Shown in pieces: positions 1 to 11,284 of a DNA stretch of 64,000 bases. The stretch's first letter is position 1, and each line of letters opens with the position of its first letter. Where the stretch lies: contig NC_061816.1 in NCBI RefSeq assembly GCF_021462225.1, positions 7,258,119 through 7,322,118 of the forward strand, read 5' to 3'. The notes below the pieces were generated by a model, which saw only the letters and a list, made by a program, of their open reading frames with translations, made no database searches and was not told where the DNA came from. Made by a program: the position numbers and the translations under genes. The DNA comes from Girardinichthys multiradiatus (lineage: Eukaryota > Chordata > Actinopteri > Cyprinodontiformes > Goodeidae).

Positions 1-3000
1 GATCAAAGACAAGCAGAAGATGCTGGACGAGCTGACAGAGTGAGGAAACCTCTATAAACCCAAGCAGAAAGAGAGAAAACCAAATAGAGCCTCACTTTGT
101 AAATAAATCATGAGCTCAGACTTCAGGTTTAATATCCTGTGTCATCCATCTGAGGCTGCTGAATCAGTGGAAATGGTTTTTCATACATTTATTTCAACCA
201 CTTACACTTCAAACTATCTTCAAGGACGGATTGAGCAGGAGATGGAGCTCAGGAGATGTCAGTTTCTGGCTTCAAAGTCAGCTTCAGTGTGAAGCTTTTC
301 AAAGCCAACATGGCAACACCATCAGAAAATACTTTTAACCATTTTTTTATGTGTGAATCTTCCATGATGGCATCTATTATTCATACTTGAACCACAGTAG
401 GAGGAAAGGTGTGTGGAAGTCAGAACCATCTACCCTCTGCCTGTCCAAACTATCTGAACGAGCTGGGTTTAACCAATAAAATAAAAATCGCCATTTCTGA
501 CCAATAAACTCCTATCTGTTATTAAACCCTAAACGAGGAGGTAAAGATCTTCCTATTCTTCAACTAACCACATCTAAAGAAATGTCCAACATATTTTCAA
601 ACTGAAACCGAGCTGTGTCCCCTTCATGTAAATCACTTTATTAGCTAATTACTGTGAGATAAAAACACTTTGGTTTGCTTTGGAGCTTGAAGATTGAACT
701 CAGCTTAAACAGAAATAGGCTTCTGGTCCAGATTACCTCTGTTTCACAAGGTTTTGAATCCTTTCTGTTTTATTATTCAAGCATGCGGTGGTGGTATTAT
801 GGTCTGTAGTTGCTTTAGTTTGTCCTTAGAGGGACAACAGATACCTCCCTGAACAACTTCACCTTTGATAAACATAAATAAATGCAAACCACATCCATGT
901 TCTAGTTTTCTGCTGATAAATGAGGCGTCGCCTGCGAGCTAGTGCATCTTTCTCATTCTCTGTAGAACAAATCAAGCATACCGAAATGATTTTGACCGTC
1001 TATTTAAGCTGCAGACCCCTGCAATATGTCTTTATAACCAATGTATGCATAAATTTAACTCTCCAACCTTCAGGATTTGCTATCTTGATTAACGTATTTT
1101 AATTAAAACTTGTTTCTCTCCCAGTCTAAACCAGGGTCTGTTACTGGAGCAGGAGAGACTCATGTCGGACAATGAAAAACTGAAGGCTGAGGAACAGGAG
1201 AAGGATTCAAAGTTGCAGAAGCTTATGTAGGAACTATTAAACATCACCTTGTAGTCATATTTAGTATTGTAAAGTTTAATTCATGATGGTTTGTCTTGTG
1301 TTTCTGTCCACAGATTGTTGAATGAACACAGAGAACAAGCCAGAGAGGACCTGAATGGGCTGGAGGAGACTGTGGTGGGTGACGTTCTGAAAGTTTCTGA
1401 GCTGTTATAATGAAACCCTGTTCAGATAGCATGGAAATATGTTTTGGGGAGGATAATTTATCACGATTCCTAAAGTTCAAGACATTTGAAATTCTAGGGT
1501 CCCCAGTAGTTTTCACTCTTTCTAAAATAGGAATAAATAAGAAAGGAAATGTGCAAAGACACAAGAAGGGAAGGAAATGAAGGACCTGAGGATGATCAGC
1601 TCAAGGGAAGGACAAAATAGAAAGCAATAGGAACACAAAAATTAAGGAAGGACACAAGAAAGGAAACAAGTAAGATTGGAAGGACACAAAAGAAAGGGAA
1701 GGACAGATGACTCCAGTAAGGAAGAGCAGCTGACACAAGAAAGAAAGGCGACAGGAAGGACATGAGGTAAGAGCGATATAGGGAGGGAAGGACACAAGGT
1801 AGGACAGAAGGATGCAAAGATGGACAGAAGGAAAAAATGAACAAAAGGTAGAAAGGAGACAAGATAGGACAAAAGGAGGGAAGGAAAGAAGAAAGTCAAG
1901 AAAAACACAGACAATGTAAGATGAAAGGAAGGACACATGGAGGGAAGACAGATGGAAGATATTACGGAAAGAAGAAGAATGAAATAAGGAAGGAAGCACA
2001 TAAGAAAGACAGAAATAAGGAAGGACTATAGGAGACAAAAACAAGACAATAGGAAGGAAGGAAGGACACAAGCATGAAAGAGAAAAAGGAAGCTATGATT
2101 TAGGGACAGAAGGTAGAACGGTAGGAAGGATGGGAGGAAGGAAGGAAAGAAAAATTTAGACAATAGTTTATTAAATAAAGTCTGTAAATACAAATATTTT
2201 TCCATGCTCTCTTTTCATTTTCCATACTTTTCCAGACCTGGAAAATGCTACAATTGAATTCCATACTTTTCCAGTCTGTGTAAGAGCCGTAGGAACGCTG
2301 AATTATGTCTTCATATCAAAGATCAAAGTTTTACCTGACAACCTTGTTTCTTGCCTTAGACACCAGACTGAGGGGTTTACTGTTTGTTTCTACCTCAACC
2401 TCCAACAAGCTAGTGTTTTAAGAACAAACCTTTAAATATGTACTATTTATCTCACGTCCACAGGGTGGATGATTTTCACCAACCCTGAACCTCTACGTAC
2501 AACATGGCCGTCCTGTTTCATTAAAACATGATGATAGCCGCAGCAATGAACTGTTAATTGCTCTTGTTACGGTTTGCGTCTCAATAAATCAATCTCAACA
2601 TCTATCTGAAATAACGCTATTGTTTAATTTAATATACAGGGTATTCTAGCAAATACTGTAGGGTTGACCCAAATCTGCCTGGAGACCACACATAAGAATT
2701 TCTAATTGGTTGATTTTTAAAAATGCAGATTCCTCAAATATGAACATTTGGACCAAAAACAATGACTCAAGCGTGATTTTCACCTTCAATATTTAAAGTA
2801 GAAAGTTTTGTTTTATTGTGAAATTGATTAAACATGGATGTACCCAAATTAATTCTATTATTCTTTTATATTTTTGAAAAACTTTGACAAGGGAAAAACG
2901 GAACAATTTCTTTAATAGAAAGAGGCAAACCAAATTTTTGGTTGAAAATCCACACAGACAGACCAGAAAGTTCTAATCTTCATCTGATCTTCATCATCTT

Positions 3001-4263
3001 TCTTCAGGCCAGAGAGCTGCAGACTCTACACAACCTTCGCAAACTCTTTGTTCAGGATCTCACAGCGCGAGTTAAGAAGGTGAATCTTCTAGTTGTTTAA
3101 CCTTAAAACAGCTGCTTTGGTGTAATATGTTGTGCTGATGCTCTGACCTTTTGCTCCGGTTTGAAGAGCGCCGAGCTGGACTGTGAGGAGGGACTCGGGA
3201 ACATCGCTCAGAAGCAGAAAATCTCCTTTCTAGAAAACAACTTGGACCAGCTCACCAAGGTCCACAAACAGGTAAACTGGAGGACTTACTTAATTAATGT
3301 TGTTAGGTGAATTATAAAAATCCCGGGCGAGCCCCCAATTGTTTTGACCCGGCTCAAAAGGCCACAACAATAAGTAAAGTAGAGCATGTGTGAAAGGTCT
3401 TAACGATCAATTTATTTAAGTTAAGATCAGAGTTTCTATCATGTGGTTTGGTCGGGAGTCAAATCACTGGTTTACGCCGTGCGTCCCCAGCTGGTGCGAG
3501 ACAATGCAGACCTTCGCTGTGAGCTGCCCAAACTCGAGAAGCGTCTGCGGGCCACGGCCGAGCGAGTCAAAGCTCTGGAGAATGCCCTGAAGGAGGCCAA
3601 GGAGAATGCCATGAGGGACCGCAAGCGCTACCAGAAAGAGGTGGACCGCATTAAAGAGGCAGTCCGAGCAAAGAACATGGCCAGGAGGGGGTATTCTGCA
3701 CAGATCGGTGAGTCCTCTCCCTTCGACTGTTACACCACGCTTACAAAATGCTGCTTCATAGCAGAAGTTGCACCAGAGGAAGCCGTGCAAGAAGCAAGTG
3801 ATTCATGATAAAGTTTTAAAGCCCAGTTTTACTGTTAATGCCTACTCTTACTTTATCCAGTCTTTGTAACCTTTAAAAGGATTAGACACTTGGTTCATAA
3901 AGTATAGTTTTATACATTTTTCAATCCTGTTAATTCCTTAAACATGCTTCCAAAATAAAGTTCTGTGTTTTACATATTTAAACTTGATTTAATTAAAGAC
4001 AGAGCTAGACTTTTGATGGAGCCAGCGTCTTTATTGTCTGTTTGCTTTAATTGGTTTTTGACGTCCAATCAATGTTTTAATGCTTTTACCTTTTATTTTC
4101 ATTAGAGGTTTTTACTTCGCCTTGTACAAAATGACAACATGTCAGTCGGTGAACATTTTTATTTCTCTGGGTTTCAGCGAAGCCCATCAGGCCGGGCCAG
4201 CATCCAATATCGTCCCCCATCATGAGCACCATTAGAACCGGAGGAATCTACACTCACAACTGA
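1..4263 (+). CDS. kif5: Kinesin-1 heavy chain (KIF5 family), 3' end, seven exons
   Basis: Plus-end microtubule motor heavy chain; this part encodes the end of the stalk coiled coil and the tail that binds cargo and light chains. Exons by GT-AG sites and phase: 1-39 (cut by window edge), 1125-1226, 1314-1374, 3008-3079, 3167-3271, 3491-3707, 4178-4263. They join in one frame. Family-diagnostic strings include [56 protein letters not shown] and [13 protein letters not shown], ending at TGA 4261-4263. The last about 18 residues after RPGQHP are short and unlike the KIF5A, B or C tails I know, so the paralogue is not assigned. The acidic linker between RVKK and QKQKIS is also divergent. Family identity is very secure; paralogue is open. 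Confidence 0.95.
1560..2160. repeat. Purine-rich GGAA low-complexity tract in a kif5 intron
   Basis: About 600 bases of the + strand made of irregular aaggaagga and acaagaaagg units with almost no pyrimidine runs, lying in the intron between kif5 exons at 1374 and 3008. The long minus-strand open frames here, rich in Ser, Phe, Leu and Pro, follow from the strand bias and are not genes. Confidence 0.85.
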
Positions 4264-4611
4264 GACAGTAACAGCAAGTAAACCTGTCAGGGCCTTTGGT
4301 TCTTTTCATGGTACAGATACATGCTTAAAGGACATATATCATCATTTTTACAACTTCTGCCTTCCTGTTGTGTTCAGTGAGTAGTTCACGATAGTGATAT
4401 TTCTATAACTAAAATAAAGGAATATTTTAAAAAGCACGAAGGTTGCTGAAGAGTGATGAAGCTCCATTTAGAGTGCTGAACTCGGGAATCAATGCAAAAC
4501 ACGATAGCCAACGAAGATAAGAGTAGAAATAGCAAAGTTTCCACCTCGAATTTGACTTCATAAAGCAAAAGTGATATAGTAACATAAATGAAGACATTCA
4601 GGACATGGATA
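4264..4611. other. kif5 3' UTR and flank
   Basis: Sequence after the kif5 stop. A possible polyadenylation signal AATAAA lies at 4413-4418. No other gene is seen. Confidence 0.4.
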
Positions 4612-4800
4612 TAGTAGTTGTCTTGCAATTTTACAACTGCGGGTTTGATTCCAACTTTCTCCTCCATTTCTCCCCCTTCGGCAAGGCACCTACCCCTAGT
4701 TGCCTACCGTTCTGTGTATTGGTGTATAAATGTGTGTGCGTTCTGAGAATAGCTTCTGTGTAAAAGCACTTTGAGCAGTCAGGCGCTATGAGTCCACCTG
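4612..4800 (+). repeat. SINE-like tRNA-related dispersed repeat
   Basis: Contains a B-box-like string (gcgggtttgattcc near 4637) followed by the typical teleost repeat body with a CCTTCGGCAAGGCACCTACC-like segment, a tgtgtg-rich stretch and a CACTTTGAGCAGTCAGGCGC-like end. This order is familiar from teleost tRNA-related short repeats. Ends are not precisely defined, and a non-autonomous hAT origin is an alternative. Confidence 0.5.
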
Positions 4801-5740
4801 CAGTTATTGTTCTCACTAAAAACACAATGTTCGGCCCGAATATGTCATTTCAAACTAATGCTAAATGTGCTGGATGAAAGAGTTTAAATTAAAGTACTTA
4901 TACTGTCGGAGTTCAGCAGCAGTCAAACACTAATTCGACTTAGACTTGGAGAAAATGAAATCTGAACCGGAATCTAATTTTGGGGTCTAAACGAGATGGA
5001 AAAGGCATTTATTAATTTAACACAATCATGACGACACGAAAAACTAAAACTTACTGTAAAAGAAAGCATTTTTTTGTGTTAAACTTTATGCTCACAAACA
5101 ACAGCTGTGTTTCGGTGATCTGGCTGTTGACTCACTCCTTGAGTGAAGAGCCATCGTCCACGTTTCCTACATAGATGGTCTTTGTAGCAAAAGTACTCGT
5201 TATATTATTTTCTGTGTTGCCAAGAAGCGGACACATATCCTTTTGACATGCTTATTGACAATGGTTTTTATGAATAAAATCATCTGGATTTATATAAAAC
5301 AGTATTCTGTTAGACTCTATGGATCCAGATGACGCATCATTATGATTTATTTATGTTTCATAATTTCAATATTTATAGTTTTTATGGTTCTAAAATATGA
5401 TGATAAATGTCCTTTATGAAAATGTAAAGTAGTCAAGCCACGCCCCGTTCCTTGGAGCACCACAGCCCAAATGTTCTCACTTAGAGAAACAAAAAGAGTT
5501 TTCTGAATCTGATCAGACTGACGTTCTTCATGTTTCGACACCAGATGCTTCATGTTATATGCCTTTTATGTAGTGATTACTTTGGTTATGAATATTCAGA
5601 ATTGTACAACAAATTTCTTTTTAAAGTAAGAATAAACCCGCTCTACATTTTTGTAAGAACCTTTTCCTGGAATTCCTAAAAAGAGTTTTAATTCCAGACC
5701 AGTAGCTGACAATAACTTGCAAATTAAACACATGTCAAAA
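4801..5740. other. Intergenic, nothing recognised
   Basis: AT-rich sequence with only short chance open frames. I see no gene, RNA or recognisable repeat. Confidence 0.4.
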
Positions 5741-5744
5741 GACA

Positions 5745-6075
5745 AATATAATATGGGCCCCATATGTAAATATTGCCTTTTTGTGTGTTTGCGCCCCAAA
5801 TGAGCTTGGTTCAGGTTGGATGGCTATTAAGTGGTCCAGGACTTAAAATGTGCATCTTTTATGGGACCCATTTCTGTTGACACATATGGGAAACCCCACT
5901 TGGGCACCCTATGTAGGTCTTGGCTAGGTCTTGAATTGATAATGACTAAATTAGCTAAAACACATCTGTATACCTATTGCAGCAGTTAACAAGTGGTCAT
6001 TATGTAACCCAGTGCAATTTTTCCGCCCATTTCCTTCCCATATGGGCCCCATGTGTAAATGTGCTGGGTCATTTA
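5745..6075. repeat. Dispersed repeat with atgggcccca/catatgtaaat motifs
   Basis: The string gggccccatatgtaaat occurs near 5755 and, as gggccccatgtgtaaat, near 6043. Related palindromic pieces (catatgggaaacccc) lie between. The pattern resembles palindromic low-copy repeats common in teleosts. No coding capacity. Confidence 0.4.
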
Positions 6076-6481
6076 CGGAGATAATTTAGTGTTCTGTGAA
6101 ATATGCCTTTTCATGTCAGTTGGTTAATTATAAAGCCTGTATGTTTAACTGTTTCAGTAGAAATGCACTATATATCATGCAGGTTTTGCTAATTTTTTTC
6201 TGTAATGATACCCTTTCACCTCCTCTGGGATTGATCAGTCCCTACAGAGTTACTGCTCACGTTTTCACAACTAACAACCAGGAAACAAAAAAGATGACAA
6301 AACTTTAGATATTGTGCCAATGTCCAGAATTCCAAGACTTCACCATGCAGACATTAGAGAGACCCAGAAGGACAATGACCAGCCAATCAGATGTTCTTTA
6401 GACTTAGAAAGTGGTGCAGACTTGTTATAATATCTCATCTGTGACGCAGGTTGGGATTTTAGTGCTCGTCCTCAACTCTTA

Positions 6482-7092
6482 TGGTGCGTTCACACCAAAC
6501 GCGATTTCTGCGAAAGGCCAATTTACATGTTATCCCTATGTAGAGGCGTGTTCAGGAGCGGAGCGGCGCGGTGCAAAGGACGCAGAGGGCACGACGCGGA
6601 AGGCGCGGCAAGCGAAGCGGGAGCGGAGTGGCGCGGCGCGATGGACGAGTTGAAAAATCTGAACTTTTTCCTAAATTCGCGTCGCGTCAACCAATCAGGG
6701 ACTGGATGTGGCTGTGACGTAGGGTGAAAGACCGCAGCGGAGAAGAAGCGGTTGTCCGTGAAGATGGAGGACAAAATCATAGTGGCGGTGTGCGGCAAGC
6801 CTGAGTTGTATGACTCAACTAATTATTACTACAGAGACAAGTACAGGAAGGACCTGGCCTGGGGAAGAGTCAGTGAGGAGACTGAAGTAGCAGGTAAAAC
6901 TTTAAAATAGCGCCATTGTACTACTGTCTTTTGGCTAATTTATATCGGCACGTCCTCCTATTTCATGACGCGGCAAAGCGTTGCCACTTGTTGCAGAATG
7001 CCAACGCGGAGTTCACGCGGAATGTGAAGCGGGCAAAAGCACACAAATGAGGCGACAAATTCGCAGAAATCACGTTTGGTGTGAACGCACCA
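6482..7092 (+). mobile_element. PIF/Harbinger-type non-autonomous element with TTA target duplication
   Basis: Terminal inverted repeats begin TGGTGCGTTCACACCAAACG (6482) and mirror at the right end (…GTGTGAACGCACCA, ending 7092). The first about 34 bases pair with few mismatches. The element is flanked by TTA at 6479-6481 and 7093-7095, the 3-bp TWA-type duplication characteristic of PIF/Harbinger elements. The interior is GC-rich with many GCGGAG/CGCGGC pieces and holds one exon-like coding stretch (separate entry) but no transposase, so it looks internally deleted. Confidence 0.8.
6764..6893 (+). pseudogene. Orphan MADF-like first exon inside the Harbinger-type element
   Basis: ATG at 6764 opens a 43-codon frame ending at a good donor (CAG|GTAAAA, 6894). 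The product starts MEDKIIVAVCGKPELYDSTN and continues with YYYRDKY and W-containing AWGRVSEE segments. This is the start of a MADF/Myb-SANT-like DNA-binding domain (LxxxVxxxPxLYDxxxxxYxDxxxRxxAWxxI pattern). PIF/Harbinger elements encode a second, Myb-like protein of this type next to the transposase. The remaining exons are absent, so this is a remnant. Domain call is by motif only. Confidence 0.6.
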
Positions 7093-7439
7093 TTAGGAGA
7101 TCCTGATGAATCAAAATAGAAAGAAGCAGAATAAAACAAAATGTACATATTTCACAGAAACACATATTTCTGTCCAACCCTTTTATTTGACCAAATAATG
7201 GATGTAAGTGCATGGATGAGAGCTTGTAACAAAGGCATGTTCAGGAAGAGCCGTACAGATATGTTCTGCATTTATGTCATTGTTCTAACGTATGGGATCA
7301 GTTTGATTAACTGACTGCTTTGTTTTCTTGACAGATGCATCATTTGTCTGAATATACCTGCAAATAAACGTATATTTAACTTCACTTTTTTGTCAAATAA
7401 CAAACCTGCTTGTCTTGTGATAGATTTTTGTTGATGTCC

Positions 7440-7860
7440 TTCACCTTAATTCAATTCAGTTTTATTTATATAGCACCAATTCACAACACATGTCGTCTCA
7501 AGGCTCTTCACAAAGGGTTTGGAATGGTGCGTGGTTGTTGGGGAGGTTAGATTAAACTACTGAGTGTTAGAGTTTGGACATTTTATGGGCTATGTGTAGG
7601 GGTTCTAAGTAAAATAATAAACTGAGAAAGTTTGTCCATCTAGAGCCCACTGGTGGCCATTGTTGTACTAAAGACCACAAGGATTGGGGGTATCTCTCTC
7701 TGTCAGACGGATTATAACCAATGGAAAAGAGAAGGGGTCGCACAGGTTGCAGAAATCGAGGGTGTGTTTGCACCTCAACCATAACTGAGCTGGTTTAGGC
7801 TAAACTCCCCCTTACTCCATCCAACAGGGAGGGAGGAAGACAAGAGGTATATGGAGTTAA
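7440..7860. repeat. Teleost LINE/SINE 3'-tail type repeat
   Basis: The stretch starting near 7443 reads ttcaattcagttttatttatatagcaccaattcacaac and continues to a segment near 7790-7835 with taaactcccccttactcc and aacagggagggagg. This combination is a familiar teleost dispersed repeat, probably a LINE-derived tail. No intact frame. Confidence 0.5.
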
Positions 7861-8361
7861 TTTCCTGCCAAAAGGTTGCACACACAAATAAAACTTACGT
7901 TGCACACAAATAAAACTTATTTCACAAACTGTCCTCAAACGTTGCACTCAAAATAGAATTTATAAACTGTCCCCGTGTACAACATGGTCTCTGCTCACAT
8001 ACGAAACAGCCTCTCCTCGCCTACGAGTCAATTCCACACCCCGCGGCAAATTTCTGGCAAAAGTCACGGGATACATTAAGACTTGTCATTCTGACTTCGC
8101 GACAGCAGGAGGTGCAATCCAGGCAACTGAAACGCGCCGAGAGGATTGGTAGGGTTGGTTTGGCTGAGTAAGACTGATGTGATTGCACCACAGACTGTCC
8201 ATGAGTTGGCGGATGCTTTAGTCCAAGTCTGGGAGGAGATCCCTCAGGAGACCATCCACCGTCTCATCAGGAGCATGCCCAGGTGTTGTAGGGAGGTCAT
8301 ACAGACACATGGAGGTCACACATAATACTGAGCCTCATTTTGACTTGTTTTAAGGACATTA

Positions 8362-9971
8362 CAGGTCCTTCTCAAAATATTAGCATATTGTCATAAAGTT
8401 CATTATTTTCCATAATGTCCTGATGAAAATTTAACATTCATATATTTTAGATTCATTGCACACTAACTGAAATATTTCAGGTCTTTTATTGTCTTAATAC
8501 GGATGATTTTGGCATACAGCTCATGAAAACCCAAAATTCCTATCTCACAAAATTAGCATATTTCATCCGACCAATAAAAGAAAAGTGTTTTTAATACAAA
8601 AAACGTCAACCTTCAAATAATCATGTACAGTTATGCACTCAATACTTGGTCGGGAATCCTTTTGCAGAAATGACTGCTTCAATGCGGCGTGGCATGGAGG
8701 CAATCAGCCTGTGGCACTGCTGAGGTCTTATGGAGGCCCAGGATGCTTCGATAGCGGCCTTTAGCTCATCCAGAGTGTTGGGTCTTGAGTCTCTCAACGT
8801 TCTCTTCACAATATCCCACAGATTCTCTATGGGGTTCAGGTCAGGAGAGTTGGCAGGCCAATTGAGCACAGTGATACCATGGTCAGTAAACCATTTACCA
8901 GTGGTTTTGGCACTGTGAGCAGGTGCCAGGTCGTGCTGAAAAATGAAATCTTCATCTCCATAAAGCTTTTCAGCAGATGGAAGCATGAAGTGCTCCAAAA
9001 TCTCCTGATAGCTAGCTGCATTGACCCTGCCCTTGATAAAACACAGTGGACCAACACCAGCAGCTGACACGGCACCCCAGACCATCACTGACTGTGGGTA
9101 CTTGACACTGGACTTCTGGCATTTTGGCATTTCCTTCTCCCCAGTCTTCCTCCAGATTCTGGCACCTTGATTTCCGAATGACATGCAGAATTTGCTGTCA
9201 TCCGAAAAAAGTACTTTGGACCACTGAGCAACAGTCCAGTGCTGCTTCACTGTAGCCCAGGTCAGGCGCTTCTGCCACTGTTTCTGGTTCAAAAGTGGCT
9301 TGACCTGGGGAATGCAGCACCTGTAGCCCATTTCCTGCACACGCCTGTGCACGGTGGCTCTGGATGTTTCTAGTCCAGACTCAGTCCACTGCTTCCGCAG
9401 GTCCCCCAAGGTCTAGAATCGGCCCTTCTCCACAATCTTCCTCAGGGTCCGGTCACCTCTTCTTGTTGTGCAGCGTTTTCTGCCACACTTTTTCCTTCCC
9501 ACAGACTTCCCACTGAGGTGCCTTGATACAGCACTCTGGGAACAGCCTATTTGTTCAGAAATTTCTTTCTGTGTCTTACCCTCTTGCTTGAGGGTGTCAA
9601 TAGTGGCCTTCTGGACAGCAGTCAGGTCGGCAGTCTTACCCATGATTGGGGTTTTGAGTGATGAACCAGGCTGGGAGTTTTAAAGGCCTCAGGAATCTTT
9701 TGCAGGTGTTTAGAGTTAACTCGTTGATTCAGATGATTAGGTTCATAGCTCGTTTAGAGACCCTTTTAATGATATGCTAATTTTGTGAGATAGGAATTTG
9801 GGGTTTTCATGAGCTGTATGCCAAAATCATCCGTATTAAGACAATAAAAGACCTGAAATATTTCAGTTAGTGTGCAATGAATCTAAAATATATGAATGTT
9901 AAATTTTCATCAGGACATTATGGAAAATAATGAACTTTATCACAATATGCTAATATTTTGAGAAGGACCTG
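8362..9971 (-). mobile_element. Tc1-like transposon, copy A (1,610 bp)
   Basis: Both ends are CAGGTCCTTCTCAAAATATT in inverted orientation, flanked by TA at 8360-8361 and 9972-9973, the Tc1/mariner target duplication. The inverted repeats extend about 200 bp each (to the tcacaaaattagcata segment), a long IR layout as in fish Tc1 elements. The transposase lies on the minus strand between them. Confidence 0.95.
8639..9643 (-). pseudogene. Tc1 transposase, copy A, one in-frame stop
   Basis: Cut-and-paste transposase of the Tc1 family. Reading from ATG 9643 (MGKTADLTAV) the frame holds a paired-like double helix-turn-helix region and a DDE catalytic domain with LFSD, FQHD and PIEN acidic motifs spaced as DD34E. 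A TAG at 9413-9415 replaces Gln77 (CAG in copies B and C), otherwise the 334-codon frame is open to the stop at 8639. Compared with B and C it keeps a 14-residue segment (beginning VKPLLNQ) between the DNA-binding and catalytic domains. Confidence 0.92.
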
Positions 9972-10204
9972 TACATCAAAGTTGGATCAGCCTCTAGTGT
10001 GTTTTTCCACTTTAATTTAGTGTGTGACTCCAAATCCAGGCCTCCATTGGTTAATAAATTTGATTTCCATTGATGATTTTTGTGTGATTTTGTTGTCAGC
10101 ACATTCAACTTTGTACAGAACAAAGTATTAAATGAGAATATTTCATTCATTCAGATCTAGGATGTGTTATTTGAGTGTTCCCTTTATTTTTTTGAGCAGT
10201 GTAG

Positions 10205-10295
10205 TTTGAAGAGAGAAGAACCAAAAGACCAGAGTGGACTGAATGGTTTAGTCAGTGTCGATGACCTGAAGATGCTGTTGGAGGACTTCCTTTGA
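10205..10295 (+). other. Candidate terminal coding exon of unknown gene
   Basis: Directly after the transposon terminus and a pyrimidine tract, an AG at 10203-10204 is followed by an open frame reading LKREEPKDQSGLNGLVSVDD and then LKMLLEDFL, stopping at TGA 10293-10295. It looks protein-like at its end, but 30 codons open by chance is not rare and I recognise no family. Weak call. Confidence 0.2.
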
Positions 10296-11280
10296 ACTTC
10301 TCACTTCCTGCAAATATTCTTCTGCTCTGTATTTTGAGGCTATATGTTCAAACTAAAGAGTTGAGAGGTTCTCAGAGGAACCTTATAACTATATAGTGTT
10401 CTCCATTGTGAGATGGGATTGTTGGAGACTAATGATGGCTACAGCCAGGCTTGGACTGGGACAATAATCTAGGCTGGGAATATGATACCATCCCAGCAGG
10501 CCACCACCAGTGAATTAATGCAAACCACTAAGACTGAGTACAATTGAGCACACTTTGAATGCACGACATTTACACACATCATCAACTGAATACCTACAAA
10601 ATAAATGTTTCTGCTGTGATGCAACATTATGTACTCAAATCACATAAACTGAAATTATGCCTGCAGGTGTGTTTTGTGGTTGTAATCAAATATAAAAACG
10701 TTGTGTTTGATTATACTTACGATGTTTTGCATTTCAACAGAAATTATTCATAAATCCAATGTATTTATGCCTCAAATGACTTTTTACCTGTTCATTTTTC
10801 CTGTTGCACCTTTTTCATAATGTATCACTGTAGTGTTGATCAGTTGGCTCCATGTTTAATTTTGACAGTGGATTTCTAACAAAATAAAGTCTGGTCCAAA
10901 ATAAAGTTGATAAGGAGCACCAGGTAAATAAATGATGAAGGATGGATGTGAGAGCAAAAAACTACAAGCTCTATTACCTCTGATGCTTTTTCCTAAAAAT
11001 CTCCAATAACATAAAAAACATTTGCAAAACTAAATAAATAAACAACTATGTATTTAAACAACAATGCATTTAATACACACTTTATAGCTCATCCTGACAT
11101 GTCAACGAGTTAATGTGAACTCCATCGTTACATCCTGAAACTGGAGGAAACATATTGGCGAAACATTTGCAGCTGTAAAGAACCAAGTGGTTCTAAAAGT
11201 GTTGACAGGAGCTAAACACACATGCAGGCCACACTTTTCAGGTTTTGCTTAGTTTAACAGCAGCAAACGAAGTGTTTTTA
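10296..11280. other. Intergenic, nothing recognised
   Basis: AT-rich sequence without a recognisable gene or repeat. An AATAAA lies near 10881. Confidence 0.4.
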
Positions 11281-11284
11281 TCGT

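Larger units (their letters stand above)
8140..10201 (+). mobile_element. 5'-truncated Tc1-type DNA transposon, split by a younger Tc1 copy
   Basis: The left part (about 8140-8361) encodes the C-terminal end of a transposase, including WEEIPQETIHRLIRSMPRC, close to its stop. The right part (about 9972-10201) carries the 3' region and ends with the terminus cctttatttttttgagcagt followed by gta. The two parts are separated exactly by the Tc1 insertion at 8362-9971. The left end of the element is missing. Family is inferred from the terminus and the transposase tail. Confidence 0.65.

Noticed and set aside
110..292. 60-codon frame near the window start
   Set aside because: Falls in the first kif5 intron visible here; no family resemblance.
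1596..2071. Overlapping minus-strand open frames rich in Ser, Phe, Leu and Pro
   Set aside because: They follow from the purine-rich GGAA tract on the other strand, within a kif5 intron.
6411..6798. Several open frames on both strands in the GC-rich segment
   Set aside because: GC-rich interior of the Harbinger-type element; only the 6764-6893 exon has a recognisable domain.
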